NCBI RefSeq assembly: GCF_022410465.1
Contig: NZ_JAJSON010000012.1
Span: 61,217-125,216 of the forward strand
DNA: 64,000 nt
Direction: 5' to 3'
Origin: Christiangramia crocea
GTDB lineage: Bacteria; Bacteroidota; Bacteroidia; Flavobacteriales; Flavobacteriaceae
This document shows, one piece after another, positions 1-8,446 of the stretch (position 1 is the first letter of the stretch; each line of letters starts with the position of its first letter). Under the pieces are notes generated by a model. The model made no database searches and was not told where the DNA came from. It saw only the letters and a program-made list of their open reading frames with translations. The position numbers were made by a program, and so were the translations under genes.

Positions 1-1
1 C

Positions 2-40
2 GCTTTGACCAAAGCCCTTGAAATCGCTGAAGAAATATAG
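2..40 (+). CDS. trpE: anthranilate synthase component I, C-terminal end (partial)
   Basis: Only the last 12 codons (ALTKALEIAEEI, then TAG at 38-40) are inside the window. The identity rests on position: this frame ends 55 bp before trpG, the first complete gene of a trpG-D-C-F-B-A run, and trpE is the usual gene there. The short helical tail is compatible with a TrpE C-terminus but would not identify it alone. TrpE makes anthranilate from chorismate using ammonia supplied by TrpG. Confidence 0.6.
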   Translation, partial: ALTKALEIAEEI

Positions 41-95
41 GTCTCCCCAAACGCCTCCTAGGAGAGGCTTTGACTAGTTGATTAAAAAGAAAGAA

Positions 96-737
96 ATGAA
101 TAAAGATCAAATCATAAAAGGAAAGAAAATTCTGGTAATAGATAATTACGACTCTTTCGTGTACAATCTGGTTCATTACCTGGAGGAACTTGATTGCCAT
201 GTGGTAGTAAAAAGGAACGATCAGCTGGATATTGATGAGGCTGAAGATTATGATAAGATATTATTATCTCCCGGGCCCGGGATCCCTGATGAAGCCGGAC
301 TTTTAAAGCCAATAATTGCAAAATATGCTGCCACTAAAAGTATACTTGGAGTCTGCCTTGGAATGCAGGCCATCGGCGAAGTCTTCGGTGGGACCCTGAA
401 TAATCTTGATGATGTTTATCACGGGGTAGCCACTAAGATTGAGCTTTTTGTGGACGATGAATATATATTTGAAGGCCTCGACAAGGAGCTGCAAGTGGGG
501 CGATATCACTCATGGGTCGTAGATAAAAATCTGCCTCCGGGCCTTCAGGCTACCAGCTATGATGAAAAAGGTGAGATCATGTCTTTAAGACATAAGGAAT
601 TCGATGTTCGGGGAGTTCAGTTCCATCCTGAATCAGTGTTAACTCCGGAAGGAAAAAAAATGATCAGGAACTGGGTAAGCCACAATCCTGAAGGGAAACA
701 AGAAAAAACAGAAGCCAAACCTCAGCACGAAATTTAG
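96..737 (+). CDS. trpG: anthranilate synthase component II (glutamine amidotransferase)
   Basis: Class I glutamine amidotransferase that releases ammonia from glutamine for TrpE in the first step of tryptophan synthesis. From the ATG at 96 the protein is 213 residues. The N-terminal ILVIDNYDSFVYNL, the oxyanion loop SPGPGIP near 58-64, the nucleophile Cys87 in GVCLGMQ, and His177/Glu179 in VQFHPES complete the catalytic triad. The reading frame also opens at a TTG at 78, but the ATG is the better start. A charged tail of about 15 residues extends past the usual end. A short palindrome (CTCCTAGGAG) lies between trpE and trpG. trpD follows after 3 bp. A pabA-type role is possible for such proteins, but the trp context decides. 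Confidence 0.95.
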   Translation: MNKDQIIKGKKILVIDNYDSFVYNLVHYLEELDCHVVVKRNDQLDIDEAEDYDKILLSPGPGIPDEAGLLKPIIAKYAATKSILGVCLGMQAIGEVFGGTLNNLDDVYHGVATKIELFVDDEYIFEGLDKELQVGRYHSWVVDKNLPPGLQATSYDEKGEIMSLRHKEFDVRGVQFHPESVLTPEGKKMIRNWVSHNPEGKQEKTEAKPQHEI

Positions 738-740
738 GAA

Positions 741-1736
741 ATGAAAGAACTATTAAACAGGCTCATAAGCCACGAGACCATTACCAGCGAAGAGGCCAAA
801 CAGGTCATTTTCAATATTTCAGAGGGAAAGTACAACGAAACCCAGATCGCGGCTTTTCTTACGGTCTATATGATGCGCAGTATTACCATTGAAGAACTTG
901 AAGGATTTCGCGATGCACTTCTGGAATTATGCATCAAGGTTGATCTTTCTGGTTATGAAGCTGTAGACCTTTGCGGAACCGGTGGCGATGGAAAGGATAC
1001 TTTCAATATCTCCACTACCTCATCATTTGTTACTGCGGGAGCTGGAGTTAAAGTGGCTAAACATGGAAACTACGGAGTCTCATCGGTAAGCGGTAGTTCC
1101 AATGTGATGGAATATCTCGGAATCAAATTCAGTAATGATGCTGGTTTTCTGGAAAAATGTATTGATAAGGCTAATATCTGCATTCTCCATGCGCCATTAT
1201 TTCACCCTGCGATGAAAAATGTCGCGCCGGTTCGAAAAAGTCTGGCGGTAAAGACTTTTTTTAATATGCTGGGGCCCATGGTTAATCCAGCCTTTCCGAA
1301 GAATCAATTAGTTGGTGTTTTTAGCCTTGAACTGGCCCGTATGTATGCCTATCTTTACCAGAATACCGATAAGAATTATACAATTTTACATGCTCTTGAC
1401 GGTTATGATGAGATCTCTTTAACGGGTGAAACTAAAAGTATCAGCAACAATTCTGAACGTATTCTTAAGGCTTCAGACTTTGGAGTGTCACAACTAAAGG
1501 AATCAGAGATTACCGGAGGTGGTACTATTGAAAGTTCCGCAGAAATTCTTACCAATATTTTAAAAGGTAAAGGAACCGAAGCCCAGAATAATGTAGTTTG
1601 TGCCAACGCAGGAATGGCCATAGCGACATCCAGGAATCTGAGTCCGCAGGATGGCTTCCAGTCCGCTAAAGAGTCTCTGGAATCCGGAAAAGCATTTGAA
1701 AGTTTCAAAAAATTGCAGGAATTAAGTCAAATTTGA
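741..1736 (+). CDS. trpD: anthranilate phosphoribosyltransferase
   Basis: Transfers the phosphoribosyl group of PRPP to anthranilate, second step of the tryptophan pathway. The 331 residues match the normal family length. The PRPP loop GTGGDGKDTFNIST is at 79-92 and the anthranilate/PRPP-binding stretch KHGNYGVSSVSGSSN at 107-121 (GSSN replaces the common GSAD/GSAN). The N-terminal helical domain precedes them. It is stand-alone, not fused to TrpG as in enterobacteria, and is 3 bp from trpG and 5 bp from trpC, so the genes are co-transcribed. Confidence 0.96.
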   Translation: MKELLNRLISHETITSEEAKQVIFNISEGKYNETQIAAFLTVYMMRSITIEELEGFRDALLELCIKVDLSGYEAVDLCGTGGDGKDTFNISTTSSFVTAGAGVKVAKHGNYGVSSVSGSSNVMEYLGIKFSNDAGFLEKCIDKANICILHAPLFHPAMKNVAPVRKSLAVKTFFNMLGPMVNPAFPKNQLVGVFSLELARMYAYLYQNTDKNYTILHALDGYDEISLTGETKSISNNSERILKASDFGVSQLKESEITGGGTIESSAEILTNILKGKGTEAQNNVVCANAGMAIATSRNLSPQDGFQSAKESLESGKAFESFKKLQELSQI

Positions 1737-1741
1737 ATTAG

Positions 1742-2530
1742 ATGAATATTCTCGATAAGATCATAGCAGATAAGTTTAAGGAAGTTGAATTAAAGAAAGC
1801 GCTGATCCCGGTTTCTCAATTGGAAAACTCAGTTCTTTTTGGCAGAAATTGCATTTCTCTGGCCGATAATTTAAAAACAGGATCAGGCATTATTGCGGAA
1901 CATAAAAGAAGGTCTCCTTCTAAATCTGTGATTAATCAAAGTCTGAATGTTCAGGATGTAACTTCAGGTTATGAAAATGCCGGTGCTTCAGGAATTTCCG
2001 TTTTAACCGACGGGAAATATTTTGGTGGTTCGCTAGAAGATTTGCTTTACACCAGGGCTTCTGTAAATATCCCTATCCTTAGGAAGGAATTTATGATTGA
2101 GGAATACCAGATATTAGAAGCTAAAGCCTATGGTGCTGATGCCATCCTGTTAATTGCTGCGGTTTTAACTGAAAAACAATTGACTTATCTTGCAGATTCT
2201 GCCAAAAAGCTTGGTATGGATGTGCTTCTGGAAATTCATAATGAAGAAGAATTACAGAAATCCCTTAAAGTGAACGCAGATATGATTGGGGTGAATAACC
2301 GTAACCTGAAAACCTTTGAGGTAGATATCGCTAATTCGAAAAAGCTATCTGGTCTAATTCCGAATGATTTCGTGAAAGTTTCGGAAAGCGGAATAAGCAA
2401 TACAGAAGCAATTGCCGATCTAAAAAAATATGGATTTGAAGGGTTTTTGATTGGTGAGAATTTTATGAAAACGAACGACCCGGGAAAATCAGCTAAGGAA
2501 TTTATTACCCAATTAAAAAGCATCGCATAA
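1742..2530 (+). CDS. trpC: indole-3-glycerol-phosphate synthase
   Basis: Closes the ring of 1-(2-carboxyphenylamino)-deoxyribulose phosphate to give indole-3-glycerol phosphate. It is a single-domain (beta/alpha)8 barrel of 262 residues, not fused to TrpF. Visible active-site elements are KRRSPS (55-60, catalytic Lys), the SVLTDGKYFGGS loop near 86-97, ILRKEFMI (112-119), GVNNRNLK (183-190) and the phosphate-binding VSESGIS near 213-219. It follows trpD by 5 bp and trpF begins 2 bp after its stop. Confidence 0.96.
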   Translation: MNILDKIIADKFKEVELKKALIPVSQLENSVLFGRNCISLADNLKTGSGIIAEHKRRSPSKSVINQSLNVQDVTSGYENAGASGISVLTDGKYFGGSLEDLLYTRASVNIPILRKEFMIEEYQILEAKAYGADAILLIAAVLTEKQLTYLADSAKKLGMDVLLEIHNEEELQKSLKVNADMIGVNNRNLKTFEVDIANSKKLSGLIPNDFVKVSESGISNTEAIADLKKYGFEGFLIGENFMKTNDPGKSAKEFITQLKSIA

Positions 2531-2532
2531 AA

Positions 2533-3246
2533 ATGAACGAAGAAAACATGAAAGAAAAAACCCTGATCACACCGGCTTCAGGACAGAGTTCAGGATTGAG
2601 TCTTAAGGTTTGCGGGATGAAACAGCCAGGAAATATGATCCAGGTGGCTGAACTTCAGCCGGATTACATGGGATTCATTTTTTATGACAAATCTCCCCGT
2701 TATTTTGACGAAGAATTGCCTGAACTTCCGGCCGAGATCAAGAAAACAGGGATCTTCGTGAATGCTTCGATTAAAGATATCCTCCAAAAAGTTTCAAAAT
2801 ACAATCTGAACGCCGTTCAGCTTCACGGGGATGAATCGGCAGGATTTTGTAAAGATCTGAAAACCGAACTTCAGCAATTGGGAAATACGCCTGAAATGAT
2901 CAAGGTATTTTCTGTTGGAGAAAATTTCGATTTTCAGGAGATAAAACCCTACGAAGGAATAGTTGATTATTTTCTGTTCGATACAAAAACTGAATTAAGA
3001 GGAGGTTCCGGAAAAGATTTCGACTGGAAGATCCTTAAAGAATATCCGTCCAACACCCCTTTCTTTCTTAGTGGAGGAATCGGGCCGGAACACGGGAGTG
3101 CAATTGCAGAATTAAAAGATCACTTTTTAAGAATAGGAAAACCGGCCTTGCTTTATGCAGTTGATGTGAACAGCAAATTTGAACTTAAGCCGGGATTAAA
3201 AAAATTAAAGGAATTAAAAGATTTCAAAAAAAAGATAAATTCATAG
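2533..3246 (+). CDS. trpF: phosphoribosylanthranilate isomerase
   Basis: Amadori rearrangement of phosphoribosylanthranilate, third step of the pathway. The catalytic Cys27 lies in LKVCGMK and the general acid Asp150 in [14 protein letters not shown]; the phosphate-binding [10 protein letters not shown] is near 176-185. At 237 residues it carries about 22 extra residues before the usual family start at LKVCGM. Starts at 2533 or the internal Met at residue 6 both give this extension, which holds no recognisable motif. The spacing of 2 bp to trpC and 1 bp to trpB makes the first ATG likely. Confidence 0.94.
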   Translation: MNEENMKEKTLITPASGQSSGLSLKVCGMKQPGNMIQVAELQPDYMGFIFYDKSPRYFDEELPELPAEIKKTGIFVNASIKDILQKVSKYNLNAVQLHGDESAGFCKDLKTELQQLGNTPEMIKVFSVGENFDFQEIKPYEGIVDYFLFDTKTELRGGSGKDFDWKILKEYPSNTPFFLSGGIGPEHGSAIAELKDHFLRIGKPALLYAVDVNSKFELKPGLKKLKELKDFKKKINS

Positions 3247-3247
3247 A

Positions 3248-4429
3248 ATGAGCTATCAGGTTGATGAAAAAGGATATTACGGGGAATTTGGCGGTGCCTA
3301 CATTCCCGAAATGTTATATCCCAATGTCGAGGAATTGCGTTCGCGCTATCTGGACATTATGAAAGAAGAGTCCTTTCAGAAAGAATTCAAAGAGCTTCTG
3401 AAAGAATATGTAGGCCGTCCTACTCCACTCTATTATGCGAAAAGATTTAGTGAAAAATATGGAACAAAGGTTTACCTGAAAAGGGAAGACCTATGCCATA
3501 CCGGCGCTCATAAAGTAAATAACACCATCGGGCAGATCCTGATGGCCCAGAAACTTGGAAAAAATCGAATTATCGCGGAAACCGGCGCCGGGCAACATGG
3601 TGTAGCTACAGCTACTGTTTGTGCACTAATGGGAATGGAGTGTATCGTTTATATGGGCGAGATCGATATAGACAGACAGGCACCAAATGTAGCCCGAATG
3701 AAAATGCTGGGGGCTAAGGTAGTTCCTGCAAAATCAGGAAGCCGTACGTTGAAAGACGCGACAAATGAGGCAATCCGTGACTGGATCAATAACCCGGTGG
3801 ACACTCATTATATTATTGGCTCGGTTGTAGGGCCTCATCCTTATCCGGATATGGTGGCGAGATTTCAGAGTGTAATTTCAGAAGAGATCAAAGTTCAGCT
3901 AAAAGAAAAAGAAGGTAAGGAAGACCCAGATTATGTAGTTGCTTGTGTAGGTGGGGGCAGTAATGCCGCGGGAGCCTATTATCATTATTTAGATAATCCT
4001 GAAGTTGGTATTATAGCTGTGGAAGCTGCCGGCAAAGGAGTAGATTCCGGTGAAAGCGCAGCTACCTCAGCCCTGGGTAAAATGGGAATCATCCACGGAA
4101 GTAAAACCTTACTGATGCAAACCGGGGACGGACAGATTACCGAGCCCTACTCTATTTCTGCCGGACTGGATTATCCCGGTGTGGGCCCCATGCATGCCAA
4201 CCTTTTTACCAGCGGAAGAGGAGAATTCATCAGTATTACCGATGAAGATGCCATGAAAGCAGGACTCGAACTGGCAAAACTGGAAGGAATTATTCCCGCC
4301 ATTGAAACCTCCCATGCCCTGGCGATTTTTGAAACCAGGAAATTTGAGAAGGATGATATTGTTGTTGTGAATCTTTCCGGACGAGGTGACAAGGACCTCA
4401 ATACCTATATCGAATATTTTAGTTTGTAA
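3248..4429 (+). CDS. trpB: tryptophan synthase beta chain
   Basis: PLP enzyme condensing indole and serine to tryptophan in the alpha2beta2 complex with TrpA. 393 residues is the standard TrpB1 length. The Schiff-base Lys89 is in [19 protein letters not shown] (111-120) holds the catalytic Glu, and GGGSNA at 235-240 binds the PLP phosphate. The N-terminal [14 protein letters not shown] is the TrpB1 signature, so this is the TrpA-dependent form, in keeping with trpA next door. Unlike the other trp genes, it is separated from its successor by 97 bp, which contain an inverted repeat. Confidence 0.97.
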   Translation: MSYQVDEKGYYGEFGGAYIPEMLYPNVEELRSRYLDIMKEESFQKEFKELLKEYVGRPTPLYYAKRFSEKYGTKVYLKREDLCHTGAHKVNNTIGQILMAQKLGKNRIIAETGAGQHGVATATVCALMGMECIVYMGEIDIDRQAPNVARMKMLGAKVVPAKSGSRTLKDATNEAIRDWINNPVDTHYIIGSVVGPHPYPDMVARFQSVISEEIKVQLKEKEGKEDPDYVVACVGGGSNAAGAYYHYLDNPEVGIIAVEAAGKGVDSGESAATSALGKMGIIHGSKTLLMQTGDGQITEPYSISAGLDYPGVGPMHANLFTSGRGEFISITDEDAMKAGLELAKLEGIIPAIETSHALAIFETRKFEKDDIVVVNLSGRGDKDLNTYIEYFSL

Positions 4430-4435
4430 TATCAC

Positions 4436-4512
4436 GTCATTGCGAGGGCAATGCCCGACGCAATCTCCAGTACAATATGGGATTGCGTCGCTAATTCTTA
4501 ACTCGCAATGAC
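4436..4512. repeat. nested inverted-repeat element between trpB and trpA
   Basis: The outer arms GTCATTGCGAG (4436-4446) and CTCGCAATGAC (4502-4512) are exact reverse complements over 11 bp, and the inner arms CGACGCAATC (4456-4465) and GATTGCGTCG (4481-4490) are exact over 10 bp. The element fills most of the only large gap in the operon. It resembles the dispersed short 'GTCATTGCGAG' palindromes I recall from many Bacteroidota genomes (that resemblance is from memory). It encodes nothing; as RNA it would fold into a long two-tier hairpin that could tune trpA expression or mRNA stability. Confidence 0.8.
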
Positions 4513-4526
4513 AGAAAACAAAGAAA

Positions 4527-5297
4527 ATGAACAGAATAAAGCAAAAACTGCAGGAAGATCATAAACTGCTATCAATATATTTTACAGCCGGATTTCCGAA
4601 TATTGATGACACTGAAAAAATCATCGTGGATCTTGAAAAAAGCGGAGTGGATTTCATTGAGATCGGACTACCTTTTAGCGATCCGTTAGCTGACGGACCT
4701 ACTATCCAGGAAAGTTCTACCAAGGCGCTGAAAAATGGAATGACCACTAAAAAACTTTTTGAGCAACTTGATGGTATAAGAGAAAAAGTGGAAATCCCTC
4801 TTATTATTATGGGATACTTCAATCCTATCCTACAATACGGAGTGGAAGATTTCTGCAAAAAATGCCAGTCGGTTGGGATTGACGGATTGATAATTCCGGA
4901 TCTTCCGGTGGATGTGTATCATGAAAAATATCAGAAATTGTTCGAGAAATACGGACTAATCAATGTATTTCTTATTACACCCCAAACTTCAGATGAGCGA
5001 ATAAAATTCATTGATTCAGTTTCTGACGGATTCATTTACATGGTGAGCAGTGCCAGTGTGACCGGTTCTACCACTGGATTTGGAGAGGAAACCCGGAAAT
5101 ACTTTAAAAGGATCAATGATCTTCAGCTAAAAAATCCACAGATTGTAGGTTTCGGAATAAAAGACAGTGAAACCTTTGACCAGGCTACAGAATATGCCAA
5201 AGGCGCCATTATAGGTAGTGCATTTATTAAATATGTAGATAAAAATGGGGTTTCAGACATTTCTTCATTTGTTCAAAATGTTAAAGCTTTAACCTAA
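4527..5297 (+). CDS. trpA: tryptophan synthase alpha chain
   Basis: Cleaves indole-3-glycerol phosphate and channels indole to TrpB. It is a 256-residue TIM barrel. Catalytic Glu45 is in DFIEIGLPFSDPLADGP and Asp56 in the same stretch; the phosphate-binding SSASVTGS lies near 172-180 and GFGIK near 208. The ATG at 4527 is 97 bp after trpB, just past the inverted repeat. This completes the operon, so the window holds every step from chorismate to tryptophan apart from the bulk of trpE. Confidence 0.96.
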   Translation: MNRIKQKLQEDHKLLSIYFTAGFPNIDDTEKIIVDLEKSGVDFIEIGLPFSDPLADGPTIQESSTKALKNGMTTKKLFEQLDGIREKVEIPLIIMGYFNPILQYGVEDFCKKCQSVGIDGLIIPDLPVDVYHEKYQKLFEKYGLINVFLITPQTSDERIKFIDSVSDGFIYMVSSASVTGSTTGFGEETRKYFKRINDLQLKNPQIVGFGIKDSETFDQATEYAKGAIIGSAFIKYVDKNGVSDISSFVQNVKALT

Positions 5298-5369
5298 TTG
5301 TAACAGCCTGTTAGCAACTTTTTATTGCAGTTCTCCTTATCTTAGAATAAACCTTTAAAATTTTAAGTT

Positions 5370-5525
5370 ATGGGAGGACCAATTGAAGATAAACACAAAG
5401 GAAAAAAAGATAAAAGAAGAAGCGAAAATGATCCTCTAAGTGGAGGAATCGGTGATCGTGATGTGGACCACAATGAAGTTGACATTGACGAAGAGACCAT
5501 AAGAGATCAGAAAAATAAAAAATAA
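5370..5525 (+). CDS. small charged hypothetical protein (51 aa)
   Basis: ATG at 5370 to TAA at 5523-5525. The product begins MGGPIEDKHKGKKDKRRSEN, is basic at the N-terminus, acidic in the middle (DRDVDHNEVDIDEE), ends in KNKK, and has no membrane segment or Cys. The stop lies 2 bp before the THX start, so the two are probably translated from one message. I recognise no family. The composition suggests a disordered nucleic-acid- or ribosome-associated peptide, which is inference from the neighbour and the charge pattern. Confidence 0.6.
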   Translation: MGGPIEDKHKGKKDKRRSENDPLSGGIGDRDVDHNEVDIDEETIRDQKNKK

Positions 5526-5527
5526 CT

Positions 5528-5662
5528 ATGGGAAAAGGTGATAAAAAGACCAAGCGTGGTAAAATTGCTATCGGCACACATGGTAAGTTAAGACCTAAAC
5601 GTAAAAAGTTTAAGATCAAACCTACTACTCTGGCCGATCAGGAAAAAAAAGAATTGCAATGA
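5528..5662 (+). CDS. 30S ribosomal protein THX
   Basis: 44-residue, very basic peptide starting MGKGDKKTKRGKIAIGTHG and continuing LRPKRKK, which is the pattern of the Thx family. THX sits in a cavity at the top of the 30S head in Thermus and has homologues throughout Bacteroidota; the flavobacterial forms carry a C-terminal extension like the TTLADQEKKELQ seen here. It follows the 51-aa gene by 2 bp. Its terminator appears to lie inside the end of the convergent gene, only 7 bp of spacer being available before that gene's stop. Confidence 0.85.
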   Translation: MGKGDKKTKRGKIAIGTHGKLRPKRKKFKIKPTTLADQEKKELQ

Positions 5663-5669
5663 TTAGCAC

Positions 5670-6335
5670 CTAGAAAAATTCCTTATACTGAAGGACCCTG
5701 AAATCAATCGTATTGAATTCAGGGTTTTTCTTTTTTAGATCCTTATACAACTGTGAACTTCCCACCGCTATATTAGCGGCTCCGGAGGGTGCTATCAAAG
5801 AAACAGTTTTGATCAACCTGCCATCAAGTACAAACTGATGGATTCGCGGAGATCTGTTTGAAATAACCTTTAACCGAATATCATGAGTTGACTCCTTTAA
5901 ATATTTTCTGAAGAAATATTCCGGGCCATTCTTAGAATTCCCGCCGGTAAAAAGGAGCGTATCTATTTTCGGGTTTTCTTTAAGAATACCTATCATATCC
6001 CTCAACTCCACCTTTTGCATTCCAAGATCGGAAGCATCGATCTTTTCCCGCCGACTGCTTTCAACCACATCACAGATCCCGATCCCTCTTTCACGCAGGA
6101 AATTCTTACGTTGCTCCACAGCATCATCGGTGTTTTCAAATTTAAGATCCAGGTCAAAAATCCGGTCTAAAATTATCCATAACAAACCATCTCCACTACC
6201 ATAACAAAAATCCACATCATCTTCCCTCAACTGCCTTTTGGTGAATCTTGGCGGCGGAAGGGTGCCTACGATCAATTTTGTGGCATTTTCCGGGATAAAT
6301 GGCGGAAATGGATGTTTGTGGTGGAAGAGTTCCAA
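5670..6335 (-). CDS. uracil-DNA glycosylase superfamily protein
   Basis: 221 residues. The N-terminal LIVGTLPPPRF (21-31) corresponds to the active-site GxxPG-type loop of UDG-fold enzymes, followed by YGSGDGLLWIILDRIF, like the 'Y..P.N.FW.I' segment of the hypoxanthine/mismatch-specific branch. FTGGNSKNG lies in the middle, and the late LIAPSGAANIAVG is where the second catalytic loop (usually PS.SPAN) sits. It probably removes damaged bases. The canonical catalytic residue is not obvious, so substrate and even activity are uncertain. It is in the same direction as yaaA, 43 bp downstream of it, so the pair may be a small DNA-protection operon. Confidence 0.75.
   Translation of the reverse strand: MELFHHKHPFPPFIPENATKLIVGTLPPPRFTKRQLREDDVDFCYGSGDGLLWIILDRIFDLDLKFENTDDAVEQRKNFLRERGIGICDVVESSRREKIDASDLGMQKVELRDMIGILKENPKIDTLLFTGGNSKNGPEYFFRKYLKESTHDIRLKVISNRSPRIHQFVLDGRLIKTVSLIAPSGAANIAVGSSQLYKDLKKKNPEFNTIDFRVLQYKEFF
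5695..5736 (+). terminator. intrinsic terminator of the THX pair, inside the opposing gene
   Basis: ACCCTGAA (5695-5702) pairs with TTCAGGGT (5718-5725), followed by TTTTTCTTTTTT. The hairpin lies within the last codons of the minus-strand gene at 5670-6335, so the T-tract is also coding sequence there. The orientation suits transcripts of the 51-aa/THX genes. Confidence 0.65.
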
Positions 6336-6378
6336 TTTAAATAGCTTTTAGCTGAAAGCAATAAGCTTAAAGCTTGAT

Positions 6379-7140
6379 TTATCTTATAAAAGTCGGTTCA
6401 TTCTCCTTTTCGGTATATTCCTCACTAAAGCGGTACCCGTCATAATCAAAGCCTTTTATATCGTCCAGAGTTTTACAATCATTATCAATGATGTAACGAA
6501 CCATGGAGCCACGGGCTTTCTTCGCAAAGAAACTAATAATCTTAAGTTTTCCATTCTTGAAATCCTTGAAAACAGGAGAAATTACCGGTACTTTGAGTTT
6601 TTTGGTATCTACAGCTTTAAAATATTCGTTACTGGCCAGATTTAAAAACAGCTCATCATCTTCCAGTTCGTTGTTCAAATATTCTGTCACCTTCTTCTTC
6701 CAGACGCCATACAAATCTTTTTTTCTATCTATTCCAATAGAAGTTCCCATTTCAAGCCGGTAAGGCTGAATCAGATCTAACGGACGCAAAACTCCATACA
6801 TTCCGGAAAGAATCCTCAGGGTATCCTGAAGTCTGTCAAGTTTGTCAGTAGGGATCGTGTAGGCATCCAGTCCGGTATACACATCTCCATTAAAAGCATA
6901 GATGGCAGGGCGGGAATTCTTTTTATCGTGTTCTTCCTGAAATTCCTGATACCTGGTATAATTAAGATCTGCCAGCTTATCGCTGATGCTCATTAATTCT
7001 GAAATCTTCTTTTTACTCTGTCTGGAAAGTTTGCGATTCAGTTTTGAGGCTGTTTCCAGAAATTCAGGTTGAGTTCCTCTTGTAGTTGGTAATTTTGATT
7101 CATAATCCAGCGTTTTAGCCGGCGAAACAACGATTTTCAT
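6379..7140 (-). CDS. yaaA: peroxide stress protein YaaA family
   Basis: 253 residues, normal for the UPF0246/YaaA (DUF328) family. The start [15 protein letters not shown] is diagnostic, and [22 protein letters not shown] and NLASNEY are the further conserved blocks. In E. coli YaaA limits intracellular free iron and oxidative DNA damage and binds DNA. That role fits the next gene being a base-excision-type glycosylase, but a shared function is inference. Confidence 0.93.
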   Translation of the reverse strand: MKIVVSPAKTLDYESKLPTTRGTQPEFLETASKLNRKLSRQSKKKISELMSISDKLADLNYTRYQEFQEEHDKKNSRPAIYAFNGDVYTGLDAYTIPTDKLDRLQDTLRILSGMYGVLRPLDLIQPYRLEMGTSIGIDRKKDLYGVWKKKVTEYLNNELEDDELFLNLASNEYFKAVDTKKLKVPVISPVFKDFKNGKLKIISFFAKKARGSMVRYIIDNDCKTLDDIKGFDYDGYRFSEEYTEKENEPTFIR

Positions 7141-7261
7141 TTCTTTTCGGTTATTTTACATCAAAGATAACGCATCAGTTCAAAAACCGAAAGATCGCTG
7201 AAATTTGTTTCTTATTAACCGATAGAAGGCATTTATGCAGGTAAAGTCCCGTTGTTCTGAA

Positions 7262-7381
7262 CCAGATTTAGCGATTTGATTTTCTCGCGTGAGGGATTGA
7301 GGCTTTGTTGGAGCTCGTCCCGCCTTTAGCGGGGCAGCGACTTCCTAAAGCCCGACCCAAAATCTTATTTTGCGGCACGCC
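7262..7381. repeat. GC-rich intergenic repeat-like segment between yaaA and the pseudouridine synthase gene
   Basis: A stretch that reads GCGTGAGGGATTGAGGCTTT, then GGAGCTCGTCCCGC, a small hairpin CCCGC/GCGGG (7319-7323 with 7329-7333), then AAAGCCCGACCC. It is richer in G and C than its surroundings and has no open frame of note. From memory, similar 'GCGTGAGGGAT...AAAGCCCG' blocks recur between genes in flavobacteria; only one copy is visible here, so repeat status is not proven. Confidence 0.4.
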
Positions 7382-8446
7382 CTAATTATCCAGATATTCC
7401 TTTTGATTCTTAGCATAATTACGCCACTTCTCAATACAGTCCACCATATCCTGTGGAAGATCGGAATCAAAGCTCATCCATTTTCCTGTTTCGGGATGGG
7501 TAAAGCCCAGGGTCTTCGCGTGTAAAGCCTGTCTTGGAAGTATCTTGAAGCAATTATCAACGAATTGCTTGTATTTGGTAAAGGTGGTACCTTTTAGAAT
7601 CCGGTCGCCGCCATAACGCTCATCATTAAAAAGTGTATGACCAATATGCTTCATATGAACGCGGATCTGATGCGTTCTTCCCGTTTCCAGCTTACAGGAG
7701 ACCAGGGTCACATATCCAAATCGCTCTATGACCTTGTAATGAGTGACCGCGGGCTTGCCGTTATCGGCATCATCTCCCTGATAAACCAAATTCTGAAGCC
7801 GGTTTTTAGGGTTTCTGCCAATATTTCCCTCAATAGTGCCTTCCTCTTCCTCAACATTCCCCCAAACAAGCGCAACATATTCCCGTTTGCTGGTCTTATC
7901 AAAGAACTGTTTAGAAAGGTGGGCCATAGCCTGCTCAGTTTTAGCGATGACAAGCAGGCCACTGGTATCCTTATCAATACGGTGAACCAATCCAGGCCTG
8001 TCACTGCTATTATTTGGCAGATTATCGAAATGATGAACCAGAGCATTTATAAGGGTACCACTGTAATTGCCATGCCCGGGATGCACTACCATACCGGCAG
8101 GCTTGTTAACGACCAGCAAATGATCATCTTCATAAACGATATCGATTGGTATATCCTCAGGAACCAGCAAATATTCATAAGGCGGATGCTCAAACATCAC
8201 CTGTACCACGTCCCCGGCCTTAACCTTGTAATTCTGTTTTACCGTTTCGTTATTTACGTAGATATTTCCGCTTTTCGCGGCTTTCTGAATCTTATTCCGA
8301 GTGGCATTCTCAATGAAATTCATCAGGTATTTATCCACCCTCAAAGGCTTCTGGCCTACTTCAGCAACGAATTTATGATGTTCATAAAGACTTTCGTCCT
8401 CCTCCTGCTCGTCTATCTCTTCCCTCTGGTCTTTTTTAGAATTCAT
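7382..8446 (-). CDS. RluD/RluA-family 23S rRNA pseudouridine synthase
   Basis: 354 residues from the ATG at 8446. A charged N-terminal leader is followed by an S4 RNA-binding domain (about 35-85, RVDKYLMNFIENATRNKIQ) and the catalytic domain with VNKPAGMVVHPG (113-124) and HRIDKDTSGLL, where Asp158 is the nucleophile. GRTHQIRVHM appears later. RluD-type enzymes modify helix 69 of 23S rRNA; which uridine is hit here cannot be seen. The start is chosen because it overlaps the PASTA gene's stop by 11 bp; an upstream extension in this frame would be coded entirely within the PASTA gene. Confidence 0.93.
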   Translation of the reverse strand: MNSKKDQREEIDEQEEDESLYEHHKFVAEVGQKPLRVDKYLMNFIENATRNKIQKAAKSGNIYVNNETVKQNYKVKAGDVVQVMFEHPPYEYLLVPEDIPIDIVYEDDHLLVVNKPAGMVVHPGHGNYSGTLINALVHHFDNLPNNSSDRPGLVHRIDKDTSGLLVIAKTEQAMAHLSKQFFDKTSKREYVALVWGNVEEEEGTIEGNIGRNPKNRLQNLVYQGDDADNGKPAVTHYKVIERFGYVTLVSCKLETGRTHQIRVHMKHIGHTLFNDERYGGDRILKGTTFTKYKQFVDNCFKILPRQALHAKTLGFTHPETGKWMSFDSDLPQDMVDCIEKWRNYAKNQKEYLDN

